A DNA stretch of 64,000 nt from Dyella_B jejuensis (GCF_044904675.1 NZ_JADIKJ010000013.1:62001-126000), one strand, 5' to 3'. Shown: positions 18,739-29,404, counted from the first letter of the stretch. Numbers and translations: made by a program. Notes: generated from the sequence alone by a model not told the origin.

Positions 18739-19239
18739 ATGACCTTCGAATCGAAACCCGAGATGGACCACAAGGATTGGCAGTTGCTCGAAGCGCTGCA
18801 ACAGGATGCGCGCACCGGCTACGCCGAGCTTGGCCGCAAGGTGCAGCTGTCCGCGCCGGCCGTGGCCGAGCGCGTGAAACGCCTGGAGGAAGCCGGCGTG
18901 ATCACCGGTTATCGCGCCGCGGTCGATCCCAGGCGGGTAGGTTTCAGCATCGATGCGATGATACGGCTGCGCTGCGATGGCGGTATTTGCGCGCGCATCG
19001 GCAAGATCGTCGCGGACGTGCCGGAGGTATTGGATTGCCGCCGCCTGGCCGGTGAGGATTCCGCCTTGCTGCACGTGGTCGCGATGTCGATTACGCACTT
19101 GGAGGCTGTGCTCGATCGCCTGCTTAAGATGCACGCCAGCATCAGCACCACCACGTTGATCGTGTTGCAGACGCCCCACGCGAATCGGCCGGTCACGCGC
19201 GCGATGTGGGAGGCCGCGCGCGTGCTTTCGCAGGACTGA
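18739..19239 (+). CDS. Lrp/AsnC-family transcriptional regulator
   Basis: 166 residues. HTH domain at about 9-60 (DHKDWQLLEALQQDARTGYAELGRKVQLSAPAVAERVKRLEEAGVI), then the RAM/AsnC ligand-binding domain (GFSIDAMIRL ... VLDCRRLAGEDSALLHVV). ATG 18739 is preferred; an alternative ATG is at 18763, directly before DHKDW. Likely controls the divergent EamA exporter in response to an amino acid. Confidence 0.88.
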   Translation: MTFESKPEMDHKDWQLLEALQQDARTGYAELGRKVQLSAPAVAERVKRLEEAGVITGYRAAVDPRRVGFSIDAMIRLRCDGGICARIGKIVADVPEVLDCRRLAGEDSALLHVVAMSITHLEAVLDRLLKMHASISTTTLIVLQTPHANRPVTRAMWEAARVLSQD

Positions 19240-19293
19240 GCGGTCAACCGGCTCCACGACGGAAGCTGGTGATCCATCGCAGCGGCTGTTGGT

Positions 19294-19319
19294 CGCCATG
19301 CCCGCATGCGGGCATGGCG
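19294..19319. terminator. Perfect 26-bp palindrome between convergent genes
   Basis: 13 + 13 bp without spacer, arms beginning CGCCATGCCCGC. As RNA it folds into a strong hairpin on either strand. It lies 54 bp after the Lrp gene and 79 bp beyond the 3' end of the DUF3300 gene, so a bidirectional terminator is likely, though no U-tract follows. Confidence 0.5.
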
Positions 19320-19398
19320 AATACGTGTAGCTCATCAACTGCTGTAGCTGTCAGTACCCGGCAGCGCTCCGTCGCAAGCTACCTTGAGGGACGGCCCG

Positions 19399-20964
19399 TC
19401 AGTGCGATTCGTCCTTTTTCCTGGGCGGCGACTGATGCGAAGCCGGACGTGCCTGCTGCGAACGAGCGGGTGCGGCGCGCTGCACGGGCCGGCGCACTTC
19501 TTCCGATGGCGCCGGATGCGGAGCAGCCTGCGGATGCACTGGCGTGGCCGCATGGACCGCCGGTTGCGGGCGCTGCTCGTGCGTGGCCGGCCGGTTAACG
19601 GCTGGCTGCGGGTGCGGCGTTGCCGGTGCCGTCCTGTGCACCGCCGAAGCCGGTTGCCGTGAGAACTCCTGGGTCCGTGGCGTTCCGCCCGGATGCGCGG
19701 GAACGGCATGCGCCGGCGCTTGCTCATGCACGGCGCCCGAACGAGGCAGTTCATTCGGACGTGGCGTTTGCCCCGGATGTGCAGCCGCCTCCGGGCGCGC
19801 AGCGGGTGCGGCATGCGACGCGCTTGGATATCCCGCGCGACTGAAATTGGGCATGTTCATGGGCTGTGCCGGCGCATGATTGTTGCTGACCGCGTTGTGG
19901 ACATCGCTGCGATTGAAAGTGTTGTGGTTGTTGGCGACGTTGTTATTGATAGTGCGATTGTTGGTGACGTAGCGATTCACGACCGTGTTGGAGTGCGACA
20001 CATAAGTCTGGTTGTTGTAGACCACCGCCGGCCGATGCCAGCCACCGCCAGTATTATTGCCGCCGCGATATCCGCCGCCCCAGTTCATACCCCAGGAATG
20101 CCAGCCACCACCGCGATCGAGCAGCGCGCCGATCACGATCGCCGTGCCGAAGGCCACGGCACCGACGGTGGCCACTTCGCCGGTGGTGTAGGACGGCTGC
20201 TCATATTCGTAACTCGGATAAACCGCCATGTCCCCGCCGTAGACGGTCTGCGGATCGTAGCTGGGCACATAGACGGTATCGGACTGGGCCGGCTCGATCT
20301 GGATGATCTGCGTGGGCGGCGGCACCACCTCCGGCCCAGAATAAACCGGCGGCGCATTGTCGCTTTCGGCGTAGCTTTCCTGCTCGCTTTGCTGTACCTG
20401 CTGCGCCGACCCCACGATCACTTGCTGCTGCGCCGAGCTGCGCAGGTTGCCCTGTGCCTGCGCGCGCTGGCGCATTACCTGGATCGCGTTGAGCACATCG
20501 GTGGGATCGTTGGCATACGCCTGGCCGAGCGCGGTGGTCCACTGGATGTTCTGCGCCATCTGGCTCAGCACCGGCGGAAACTGGGTCAGTCCCTTGACGC
20601 TCGGATCCCAGCCCTGCGGCTGCACCGCGGCCTGCAGCAAATCGCCCTTGAGATTGGGATTCTGCGCAAGCAGGTTTTCCGCGGCGGTAATCTGGTCCGG
20701 ATAAGTCGAACCGGCCAGCACTTGCGCGACGAGCTTGTCCGGGAATAGCGCGATCGGCGCGACCATCTGGTATAGCTCGTCCGCGGTCGGCGGCGTATAC
20801 GCCTGCTGTTGCCCGGCGGCGCTGGAAGCAGGAGCCGGTGCGGACGACGACGGCGCGCTGCCCTGGGGATTCTGTCCCTGCTGCTGATTGCAGCCGGCCA
20901 GCACCAGCATGCTTGCGCATACACTTGCGGCGATCGCCACACTGAGAGAACGTTGCTTGCCCAC
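19399..20964 (-). CDS. DUF3300 lipoprotein with low-complexity C-terminus
   Basis: 521 residues. Lipobox LAGC near residue 25, a Ser/Ala/Pro/Gln linker, then the DUF3300 domain at about 55-260 (LYQMVAPIALFPDKLVAQVLAGSTYPDQI, GWDPSVKGLTQFPPVLSQM). A hydrophobic/glycine-rich stretch follows (AVAFGTAIVIGALLDRGGGW), then Asn-rich repeats (about 320-365) and a Pro/His/Ala/Arg-rich tail ending KKDESH. Function unknown; DUF3300 proteins are envelope-associated. The tail looks disordered and basic. Confidence 0.85.
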   Translation of the reverse strand: MGKQRSLSVAIAASVCASMLVLAGCNQQQGQNPQGSAPSSSAPAPASSAAGQQQAYTPPTADELYQMVAPIALFPDKLVAQVLAGSTYPDQITAAENLLAQNPNLKGDLLQAAVQPQGWDPSVKGLTQFPPVLSQMAQNIQWTTALGQAYANDPTDVLNAIQVMRQRAQAQGNLRSSAQQQVIVGSAQQVQQSEQESYAESDNAPPVYSGPEVVPPPTQIIQIEPAQSDTVYVPSYDPQTVYGGDMAVYPSYEYEQPSYTTGEVATVGAVAFGTAIVIGALLDRGGGWHSWGMNWGGGYRGGNNTGGGWHRPAVVYNNQTYVSHSNTVVNRYVTNNRTINNNVANNHNTFNRSDVHNAVSNNHAPAQPMNMPNFSRAGYPSASHAAPAARPEAAAHPGQTPRPNELPRSGAVHEQAPAHAVPAHPGGTPRTQEFSRQPASAVHRTAPATPHPQPAVNRPATHEQRPQPAVHAATPVHPQAAPHPAPSEEVRRPVQRAAPARSQQARPASHQSPPRKKDESH

Positions 20965-21197
20965 TGGGCTACTCCTTCGCGATATCTGTCATTGGGAAAA
21001 ACCTGTTCCCCGGGGTTCATGCCGTGCATGGCGTTGACACGCCACACGAACACGATTCGAGTATGCCTAGGCCGCCGTAACAATTGGGCTAATGCGCGAT
21101 AAATGGAATCTGCGTTTTTTGTCGCCATCAGGTGAAGCAGTAAGCTTTGCGTCAGCTGCCCGCCAGGCCGCAGCACTTTCCAACGGAAATACCCGCC

Positions 21198-22148
21198 ATG
21201 CGCACGATGTATCCGGAACTCGAACCCTATCGCACGCACCGGATCGCGGTAGACGGCCGGCATGTGCTTTACGTGGAGGAGTGCGGCAATCCACACGGTT
21301 TGCCGGTGGTCTTCCTGCACGGTGGCCCGGGCGCCGGCTTGTCGCCCTATCATCGCCGCTTCTTCGATCCGCAGCGCTATCGCATCGTATTGTTCGATCA
21401 GCGCGGCGCCGGACGTTCCACGCCGTTCGCCGATCTCACCGACAACACCACCTGGCACCTGGTTGCCGATATCGAAGCCCTGCGCGAACACTTTGGTATC
21501 GAACGCTGGGTGGTGTTCGGCGGTTCATGGGGTTCCACGCTTGCGCTGGCTTACGCGCAGGCCCATCCCGAACGCGCGCTTGGGCTGATCTTGCGCGGCA
21601 TCTTCCTGTGCCGCGTGCAGGAGGTCCGCTGGTACTACGAGGAAGGCGGTGCGTCGTGGATCCTGCCGGAGAAATGGCAGCGTTACCTCGCGCCGATTCC
21701 ACCGGAGGAGCATGGCAACCTGCTCGATGCCTACTGGCGGCGCCTCGCCAGCGACGATGAAGCCGTCCGCTTGCAGGCGGCCACCGCCTGGGGCGCCTGG
21801 GAGGGCGGCGGCATCACGCTTGAAGAAAGCCCGGATACCGAAGCCAGTTTCGCCGCGCCTGAAGTGGCATTGAGCCTGGCCCGCATCGAAGCACATTACT
21901 TTCGCCACGGCGCCTTTCTCGAGGCGGACCAGTTGCTGCGTGACGTCGCAAAGCTGCGCCACATTCCCGCCGTCATCGTGCACGGCCGCTACGACATCAT
22001 CTGCCCGGCCAAGAATGCCTGCGACCTGGCGGCGGCATGGCCGGAAGCGGAACTGCACATCGTGCTGGCCGGTCATGCCGCATCGGAGCCGGCCATCGTC
22101 GACAAGTTGGTACAGGCCACGGACCGGATGGCCGATCGTTATGTCTAG
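21198..22148 (+). CDS. pip: Prolyl aminopeptidase
   Basis: 316 residues, alpha/beta hydrolase of peptidase family S33. Oxyanion motif HGGPGAG at 41-47, nucleophile elbow GGSWGS (Ser110), acid Asp in HGRYDIICP and His in LAGHAASEP. Removes N-terminal proline from peptides in the cytoplasm. ATG 21198 begins MRTMYPELEPY as in the family; CAACGGAAA lies upstream. Stands alone; GST gene follows 103 bp later. Confidence 0.95.
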   Translation: MRTMYPELEPYRTHRIAVDGRHVLYVEECGNPHGLPVVFLHGGPGAGLSPYHRRFFDPQRYRIVLFDQRGAGRSTPFADLTDNTTWHLVADIEALREHFGIERWVVFGGSWGSTLALAYAQAHPERALGLILRGIFLCRVQEVRWYYEEGGASWILPEKWQRYLAPIPPEEHGNLLDAYWRRLASDDEAVRLQAATAWGAWEGGGITLEESPDTEASFAAPEVALSLARIEAHYFRHGAFLEADQLLRDVAKLRHIPAVIVHGRYDIICPAKNACDLAAAWPEAELHIVLAGHAASEPAIVDKLVQATDRMADRYV

Positions 22149-22251
22149 GGATGCTCTGATCAATACTTGCGGCATTGGCTGCACAAGAACCGGATAGCCG
22201 GCCAGCACCGGAATCGCCAGAGTGGGCGCATCTCACGATGTGGACAGCCCC

Positions 22252-22893
22252 ATGCTCACCTTGTTCGACTACCCTGCCTCCCAGAACGCCTGGAAGATCC
22301 GCCAACTGCTGCACCATTTGCAGCGGCCTTATCGCACGGCACACGTCAGTATCTTCGAGCGCGAAGGGCGCACCGCGTCCTATCTCCGCATCAGCCCTGC
22401 CGGGACCGTGCCGGCCATCCAATTGGAGGACGGCCGCACGCTGGCGGAATCGAACGCCATCCTGTGCTTCCTCGCCACGGATACGCCGTATCTGCCCGCC
22501 GACGCCTTTGGCCGCGCGAAGGTGCAGCAATGGCTGGGCTTCGAACAGGAACGAATCGAATCGGTGATCGGTTCGCTGCGCTACTGGACGCTGACCGGCA
22601 AGCTGGAGCGTCGTCCTTCCGCATTGGTGGAGATGAAGCGCCATGCCGCGCTGCGCGCGCTGCAGACCCTCGATCGCGAACTGGCGCAAAGGCCTTTCCT
22701 TACCGAGCACGGCTACAGCATTGCCGACATCGCCGTGTACGCCTATGGCAGCCGCGCCGAGGAAGCGGGATGTTCGCTGTTGCCGTATCCGCATGTTCGT
22801 GCATGGATCGGTCGCGTGCAGGCGCAGCCGGGCTTTCTGGCCACGATGCATCCTTATTCGGACGACCCGCACAGCGCTGCCGAACTGCCCTAG
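22252..22893 (+). CDS. Glutathione S-transferase family protein
   Basis: 213 residues. N-terminal thioredoxin-like domain (LTLFDYPASQNAWKIRQLL ... SPAGTVPAIQLEDGRTLAESNAIL) with the conserved cis-Pro and the ES glutathione-binding pair, then a helical C-terminal domain with YSIADIAVYAY. Different subfamily from the GST at 16.9 kb. ATG 22252 is chosen by homology to GST starts; the frame is open 10 codons further upstream. Substrate unknown. Confidence 0.9.
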   Translation: MLTLFDYPASQNAWKIRQLLHHLQRPYRTAHVSIFEREGRTASYLRISPAGTVPAIQLEDGRTLAESNAILCFLATDTPYLPADAFGRAKVQQWLGFEQERIESVIGSLRYWTLTGKLERRPSALVEMKRHAALRALQTLDRELAQRPFLTEHGYSIADIAVYAYGSRAEEAGCSLLPYPHVRAWIGRVQAQPGFLATMHPYSDDPHSAAELP

Positions 22894-22967
22894 CCAACGC
22901 TTGCCACGGGCCAGGCATGGGGCGGCGGTGGCATACTCGCCGCTCTCCGTTCCCTGGAAGCCGCACG

Positions 22968-24818
22968 ATGTCCCCGCTCCGCACCCTGGCCCTTGGCGCC
23001 TTGCTGCTGCCGCTGGCTGCCCATGCCAACGATCCTTATTCCTATGCCCAGCCCGATGAAGTGCGCGTCACGCATCTGGACCTGCAGCTGAAGCTCGATT
23101 TTCCGCACCGGCAACTGGACGGGCAGGCTACGCTGACCCTGGACTGGAAAGATCCCAAGGCCGGCACGCTGGTACTGGATACGCGCGACCTGACTATCGC
23201 CAGTGTCGCGTCGGTGGATGCCGGCGGCACGGCCTCGCCGCTGCCTTATACGCTGGCTCCGCGCGACAAGCAGCTTGGCAGCAAGCTCACCATCCAGGCA
23301 CCGCAGCGCCCGCACGAAGTGCGCATCGTCTACACCACCTCGCCAGCCGCATCCGGCTTGCAGTGGCTGCCGCCGGCGCAGACGGCCGGCAAGCGGCAGC
23401 CGTTCATGTTCTCGCAATCCGAATCCATCCATGCGCGCTCCTGGGTGCCCTTGCAGGATTCGCCGGCCATCCGCTTTACCTACGACGCACACGTCAGCGC
23501 ACCCAGGGATGCGCGCGTGGTGATGAGCGCGCCGAACGATCCCAGGCATCCTTTGGATGGCGAGTTCAGCTTCGCCCAGACGCATCCGATTCCTTCCTAT
23601 CTGCTGGCGATCGCCGCGGGCGACCTGGCGGTAAGGGAAACCGGTCCGCGCTCGGCGGTGTATGCCGAGCCGTCGGTCGTCGGCAAAGCCGCGCACGAGT
23701 TCGAAGACACCGAGAAGATGATCCGGACCGCGGAGCAGCTGTATGGTCCGTACCGCTGGGGCCGCTACGACATCCTGGTGCTGCCGCCGAGCTTCCCCTA
23801 TGGCGGCATGGAAAATCCCAACATGACGTTCGCCACGCCGACCGTGCTGGTGGGCGACAAGAGCCTGATCTCGCTGGTTGCGCATGAACTGGCGCATTCC
23901 TGGTCCGGCAACTTGGTGACTGCCGCGTCATGGCGCGATATCTGGCTCAATGAAGGCGTGACTACGTATGTGCAGGGCCGCATTACCGAAGCGCTCTATG
24001 GCAAGCGGCAGGCCGATGAAGAAGCCTTGCTGGATATCCATACGCTGCAGAGGGAACTGCCCAGCCTGCCGCTGAATGCGCAGCGCCTGGCACCGAAACC
24101 GGGCCACGTCGACGCCGACGATTCGCTGTCCGACGTGGCCTACAACAAGGGCTCGTGGTTCCTGCGCACGCTCGAACAACGCTTCGGCCGCGCTACCTTC
24201 GACGATTACCTGAAAAGCTACTTCAATCATTTCGCTTTCCAGAGCATCACTACCGAGCAAATGCTCGACTTCCTGAAACCGAACCTGATCGACAAATACC
24301 CAGGCAAGATGAGCTGGAACGAAGTGCAGGAATGGGTCTACGGCACCGGCGTGCCGAAAGATGCCCCGGTGCCGGATTCGCCGCAGTTCGATGCGATCGA
24401 CAAGGAACGCACCGCCTTCCTCGCCGGCACCCTGCCCGCCGGCAAGCTGGATGCGAAAGGCTGGAATACGCAGGAATGGATGTATTTCCTGGATGGCCTG
24501 CCGGATGCCCCGCCGCTGGCCAGGATGCAGCAGCTCGATGGCGCGTGGCATCTGACCGGCACGCCGAACGCCGAAATCGGCATGCGCTGGTACGTGCATG
24601 CGATCGCCGCGGGCGACAAGGCGGCATGGCCGGCCGCCGCGGAGCATATGACGCGCATCGGCCGCCTGTACCTGACCATGCCGATCTATGCCGCGTTGAG
24701 CAAGACGCCGGACGGACTGGCATTCGCCAGGCAGGTGTATGCCAAGGCAAAGAACGGCTATCACCCGCTGACGCAGCAAGCGGTCGAGGCGTTGCTGGCG
24801 AAAGCGGCAAAGAAATGA
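22968..24818 (+). CDS. M1-family metallopeptidase (leukotriene-A4-hydrolase-like), secreted
   Basis: 616 residues. Signal peptide (MSPLRTLALGALLLPLAAHA), so periplasmic or extracellular, unlike PepN later in the window. Zinc aminopeptidase signatures: GGMENPN near residue 280, HELAH at 306-310 and the third zinc ligand Glu329, 18 residues further. The N-terminus HLDLQLKLDFPHRQLDGQATL and the C-terminal helical domain (about 490-616) match the LTA4H/aminopeptidase B-like branch. The frame is open far upstream, overlapping the GST gene in another frame; ATG 22968 gives the signal peptide. Confidence 0.93.
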   Translation: MSPLRTLALGALLLPLAAHANDPYSYAQPDEVRVTHLDLQLKLDFPHRQLDGQATLTLDWKDPKAGTLVLDTRDLTIASVASVDAGGTASPLPYTLAPRDKQLGSKLTIQAPQRPHEVRIVYTTSPAASGLQWLPPAQTAGKRQPFMFSQSESIHARSWVPLQDSPAIRFTYDAHVSAPRDARVVMSAPNDPRHPLDGEFSFAQTHPIPSYLLAIAAGDLAVRETGPRSAVYAEPSVVGKAAHEFEDTEKMIRTAEQLYGPYRWGRYDILVLPPSFPYGGMENPNMTFATPTVLVGDKSLISLVAHELAHSWSGNLVTAASWRDIWLNEGVTTYVQGRITEALYGKRQADEEALLDIHTLQRELPSLPLNAQRLAPKPGHVDADDSLSDVAYNKGSWFLRTLEQRFGRATFDDYLKSYFNHFAFQSITTEQMLDFLKPNLIDKYPGKMSWNEVQEWVYGTGVPKDAPVPDSPQFDAIDKERTAFLAGTLPAGKLDAKGWNTQEWMYFLDGLPDAPPLARMQQLDGAWHLTGTPNAEIGMRWYVHAIAAGDKAAWPAAAEHMTRIGRLYLTMPIYAALSKTPDGLAFARQVYAKAKNGYHPLTQQAVEALLAKAAKK

Positions 24819-24825
24819 TTTTTTC

Positions 24826-24850
24826 CGCCCTTCTTCTTCGGAAGAGGGCG
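24826..24850 (+). terminator. UUCG-capped hairpin after the M1 peptidase gene
   Basis: CGCCCTTCTTC pairs with GAAGAGGGCG (one bulge) around a C(UUCG)G tetraloop, 7 bp after the stop codon. No U-tract follows on the plus strand (a T-run precedes it), so termination is uncertain, but the extra-stable loop should protect the 3' end. Confidence 0.5.
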
Positions 24851-24984
24851 GGATATGAGGGCACGATCGGCCCGCGTTGCCGGATCCCGCGCGCGCGTCG
24901 GCCATTCCGTTTCGATCGTGCCCTTTGCTTTTGGACACCTTCATCCCCTGGAAGAAGGATTCACGGACCAACCCGGCATTTCCT

Positions 24985-25974
24985 ATGAACACACCTGTTT
25001 CCACGACATCCCGCCCACTCTGGCAACGACTGCTGATCCGCCGCCTGAAATTCATCGGCATCGTCGTCGCGCTGCTGCTGGTCCTGGTGGGCGGCAGTTA
25101 TCTGTTCGCACCACAATGGCTGCTGCAGGCCAACAGCATGCGCGAGGCGATGAATGCGCAGTTGCAGAAGCGCTCGGTGCAAGCCGGCGACACGCGCTGG
25201 GTGTATTACGAAGGCGGCCAGGGTCCAACCATTGTCCTGCTGCACGGCTTCGCCGCGCGCAAGGAAGTGTGGTTGAAGGTTGCGCCGATGCTTACCGCGC
25301 ACTTCCACGTAGTCATTCCGGACCTGCCCGGCTGGGGTGAGTCCTCGCGCATTCCCGGCGCCAGCTACAACATCGACAACCAGGCCGACCGCTTGAACGA
25401 CTTCGTGCAGACCTTGCATCTGCAGCATGCATTGATCGTGGGGCATTCAATGGGCGGCGCTATTGCCGGCGTGTATGCCGCCGAACATCCGCAGGATGTC
25501 GCGGAGCTGGCGCTGGTCGATTCGTTCGGCTTGAAATTCAAGGAAAACGCTTTCGCCAAGGAAGCCTTGGCCGGCCAGGATCCCTTTATCTTTGACGACC
25601 GCGCCGGTTTTCTGCGCGCCAGCGCGTTGGCGTTCGAGCATGTGCCGCACGTTCCGGGACGCTTCATCGACGTGTTCGTCAAGGACAACCTCCGCAATCG
25701 CGCCTTCATCGAGAACACCTTCAACGAACTGCGCGAGCATTCACAAGCGCTGTCGCTGCAGGATCGCCTCGACCAGCTCAACATGCCGGTGCTCGGCCTG
25801 TGGTGCCACGACGACAAGATCATCGACGTATCCGCCCTGGATAGCTTGCGCAACGGGCTCACCCACGCGCCGGCGATCAGCACCAGCGTGCTCAACGGCT
25901 GCAACCATATGCCGCAAATGGAAAAGCCGCAGGAGTTCTCGCAAGTGCTTACCAGTTTTGCGCTGGCGCATTGA
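24985..25974 (+). CDS. Membrane-anchored alpha/beta hydrolase
   Basis: 329 residues. One transmembrane segment at about 22-42 (LKFIGIVVALLLVLVGGSYLF) anchors a periplasmic alpha/beta-hydrolase domain: HGFAARKEVW near 87, nucleophile VGHSMGG (Ser155), Asp in LWCHDDKIID and His in GCNHMPQMEKP. Resembles lipase/esterase LipH-type and PHA-depolymerase-like hydrolases; substrate not predictable. ATG 24985 chosen because it starts just before the anchor. Confidence 0.88.
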   Translation: MNTPVSTTSRPLWQRLLIRRLKFIGIVVALLLVLVGGSYLFAPQWLLQANSMREAMNAQLQKRSVQAGDTRWVYYEGGQGPTIVLLHGFAARKEVWLKVAPMLTAHFHVVIPDLPGWGESSRIPGASYNIDNQADRLNDFVQTLHLQHALIVGHSMGGAIAGVYAAEHPQDVAELALVDSFGLKFKENAFAKEALAGQDPFIFDDRAGFLRASALAFEHVPHVPGRFIDVFVKDNLRNRAFIENTFNELREHSQALSLQDRLDQLNMPVLGLWCHDDKIIDVSALDSLRNGLTHAPAISTSVLNGCNHMPQMEKPQEFSQVLTSFALAH

Positions 25975-26086
25975 ACGCATAGCCGTTCCTGCGGAAAGGC
26001 AGTTTCCATACCTGCGTGTGGTGCGCGCGAGCGCCATTCGAATGGCGTTTCAATGATGGTCCCTGTCGCGAGGTCGTCCCCTCACT

Positions 26087-26147
26087 CCTTCCCTCTCCCC
26101 ATTGGGGAGGAGGCGAAGGGCCGCTTCTTCCAGCTTGCTGGCGCAAG
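26087..26147. repeat. Dispersed intergenic repeat, copy 1 (partial)
   Basis: Contains CTCCCC-ATT-GGGGAG (26095-26109) followed by AGCTTGC (26132-26138). It shares these features with the segments at 31355-31446 and 41212-41312. Lies between convergent genes. Weak as a single copy; the recurrence is the evidence. Confidence 0.4.
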
Positions 26148-26151
26148 GAAA

Positions 26152-27000
<849 letters not shown>

Positions 27001-27093
27001 CTCGCATCTCCATGTTTCGCATGACGACAAGCGTGTCGATAGTGCCGTTGGCGCAATGTGAGCGGCGCGGCGACGCCAGATCACGAGCGCTCG

Positions 27094-28686
27094 TCATGCA
27101 GTGGCCGCGGCGCAGGCCTGGTTGGCCTGGTGTCCGGGCTTTTCATGCAGCAGCCGGCGCATGACACCATTGGTCCAGCCAAAGCCATCCTGCAAGGGAT
27201 ACTCGCCGCCGCCACCGCCGACCGCGCCACCGGAAGGCACCACCAGCACGTACTTTTCCACCAGCTTGCTTTCGCGCTCGTAGAGGCTGCTTACGGTGTC
27301 CAGCCAGCGATGGGCAATGTCGTCGGCCAACTCCAGGCCGTAGCGCCGCAGTCCGCATATCGCCAGCCACTGCAGTGGCGCCCAGCCGTTGGGCTTGTCC
27401 CATTGTTCGCCGCTCTGCGCCTCGGTGGTACCCAGGCCACCTTGCTCCATCAGCCGGGTGCGCAGCGCCAGGGCAACCTGCGCGGCCTGTTTGTCGCTGG
27501 CCAGGCCCACGTAAAGCGGAACGCTGGCCGCTGCGTTGAGTGCGGTGCGTGGCGCGCGGCGCTGCCAGTCGTAGTCGAGGAAGCTGCCGGCTTCGGCATG
27601 CCAAAAAATGCGCTGGATCGCCGCGCCGCGCGCGTCGGCGCGCGCCCTGAAGGCGTCGGCCTGTTCGCGCTGCCCATCCGCCTGGCTGAGTTCGGCGATC
27701 TGCTGCTCCAGCTTGTACAGGAACGCATTGAGGTCTATCGGCAAAATGGCGGTGGTGCGGATGCTTTCCAATTTGCCGCCGTCGCACCAGCGCGAGCTGA
27801 AATCCCAGCCGGATTCGGCACCGGCGCGCAGATCGCGATATACCTCGGCCTGCGGCCGCGAGCTGCGCCGGGCTGTGGTGACGTCTTCCAGATACGATTC
27901 TTCGCGCGGCGTATCGCGATCGTCCCAATAGCGGTTCAGCAGTGTCCCATCCTCGAGCCGCACGCAATGACGGTGCGCATCGCCCGGACGCAGCGTCTGG
28001 GCGCCTTCCATCCAGAAGTCGTATTCCCTGCGCAGTTGCGGCAGGTATTCGAGCGCGCCGCACAGGCCATGCTCCTCGAACAGCTCCACCATCATGGCGA
28101 ACACCGGCGGTTGCGAGCGGCTCAGATAATAAGTGCGGTTGCCGTTGGGCACGTGGCCGTAGGTGTCGATGAGATAGGCGAAGTTGTTCGCCATCGCGCT
28201 GAGCAAATCATGGCGACCGCTTTGCGCCAGGCCGAGCATGGTGAAGTAGGAATCCCAGTAGTACATCTCACTGAAGCGTCCGCCCGGCACGACGTAATCT
28301 TCCGGTAGCGGCAGCAGCGATGACTGCGCTGGATGGTGGTGCGGCCGCCGGGTCAACACATCCCACAATCCGTCGATATGGTCGCGCAGCGATTGGCCCG
28401 GCACGGAAACGTAATGGCTGCGGTGAATCTCGGGCACTTCGAAATGGGCACGCACGAACGCGGCCAGATCGAAGCCGTGCTGCGCATGCTGCTGGCGATA
28501 CAGCGCGAGAATCCGCTCGGGCTCTCCGATGGGCGCGCAGTCGACGAAGGTTTTGCTGTCGGGAAATACGCGGCCCAGTTGTACCGCGACGAACAGCTCC
28601 TGGTAACGATCGGCGGGCGTCAGCGTATCGGCCGATGCCACTCCTGCGGGTTTGATGCGTGGATTCGCCGTCGAGGGTTCATTCAT
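27094..28686 (-). CDS. treF: Alpha,alpha-trehalase (cytoplasmic type)
   Basis: About 530 residues. Glycoside hydrolase family 37: signature 1 PGGRFSEMYYWDSY, signature 2 QWDKPNGWAP, catalytic acid in ESGWDFSSRW and base in LVEKYV, plus glycine-rich GGEYPLQDGFGWTNGV. Hydrolyses trehalose to two glucose. No signal peptide, hence the TreF rather than TreA type. ATG 28686 is taken; ATG 28719 in frame is an alternative, and neither has a strong ribosome site. Confidence 0.93.
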   Translation of the reverse strand: MNEPSTANPRIKPAGVASADTLTPADRYQELFVAVQLGRVFPDSKTFVDCAPIGEPERILALYRQQHAQHGFDLAAFVRAHFEVPEIHRSHYVSVPGQSLRDHIDGLWDVLTRRPHHHPAQSSLLPLPEDYVVPGGRFSEMYYWDSYFTMLGLAQSGRHDLLSAMANNFAYLIDTYGHVPNGNRTYYLSRSQPPVFAMMVELFEEHGLCGALEYLPQLRREYDFWMEGAQTLRPGDAHRHCVRLEDGTLLNRYWDDRDTPREESYLEDVTTARRSSRPQAEVYRDLRAGAESGWDFSSRWCDGGKLESIRTTAILPIDLNAFLYKLEQQIAELSQADGQREQADAFRARADARGAAIQRIFWHAEAGSFLDYDWQRRAPRTALNAAASVPLYVGLASDKQAAQVALALRTRLMEQGGLGTTEAQSGEQWDKPNGWAPLQWLAICGLRRYGLELADDIAHRWLDTVSSLYERESKLVEKYVLVVPSGGAVGGGGGEYPLQDGFGWTNGVMRRLLHEKPGHQANQACAAATA

Positions 28687-28831
28687 CACTGTGGCTCGCG
28701 TAAAAGCGGCGCGCCGCATGAAGCGACGAGCACCGGGAACGGACGTCAGCGTCGGTCAGCAGCGAAGAACCTACGGTGCACGCCGTGGACTGGCGGTGAA
28801 CGCGGCCCTGCGTAGCATTGATCAGCGCACG

Positions 28832-29404
28832 CTAGAGCAGCCAGGGCACGAGCGCTTTCACCTGGCGCATGTAGTTGCGGTACTGCTCGCCGAAAAATTC
28901 GCACAACCAACGCTCTTCCAGCCGCAGCTTGCGCCAGAAGGATATGGCCATGATCGCGGTAGCGATAACCGCGCGCCATTCGCCTATCGCCAGCGCCGTG
29001 CCGGCGAACGCCAGCAGGAGCCCGGTATAGATCGGATGCCGCACGATGCTGTAAGGACCGCGCACGATCAGTTCGTGATCGTGCTTGAGCTGCACGACCC
29101 CGCTCCAGTTGCGTCCGAGGATCACCCGCGCCCAGCAGGTAAGAGCAAGGCCGGCAACGGTCAGCGCAAAGCCCAACCACACCAGCCACAAGGCAAACGG
29201 CACGAAGCGCTCGTCGAGGAAGCTGTTTCGGAACAGACGGCCACTCCACAGCAACAACACCGCGATAATGATGGGCAGCATGTATTTGCCGAAGCGCGAA
29301 AAACGCGACTCCACGCGCACGGCCCGTTTCACGCCCAAGGCACTGATGCCCCAGTAGAGCAGCCAGAGCAGCCATAGGCCAAAAAACAACGTGTCCAATG
29401 CCAC
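28832..29404 (-). CDS. Isoprenylcysteine carboxyl methyltransferase-family membrane protein
   Basis: 190 residues with about five hydrophobic segments (LDTLFFGLWLLWLLYWGISAL, MLPIIIAVLLLWSG, ALWLVWLGFALTVAGLAL and others). The C-terminal block LIVRGPYSIVRHPIYTGLLL and the later EERWLCEFFGEQYRNYMRQV are the SAM-binding signature of the ICMT/PEMT group. Substrate unknown in bacteria of this type; lipid or small-molecule methylation is possible. Confidence 0.87.
   Translation of the reverse strand: MALDTLFFGLWLLWLLYWGISALGVKRAVRVESRFSRFGKYMLPIIIAVLLLWSGRLFRNSFLDERFVPFALWLVWLGFALTVAGLALTCWARVILGRNWSGVVQLKHDHELIVRGPYSIVRHPIYTGLLLAFAGTALAIGEWRAVIATAIMAISFWRKLRLEERWLCEFFGEQYRNYMRQVKALVPWLL

Noticed and set aside
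24826..24850. Reading the UUCG hairpin as a rho-independent terminator of a minus-strand gene
   Set aside because: On the minus strand it is followed by A residues, not U, and no minus-strand gene ends there.
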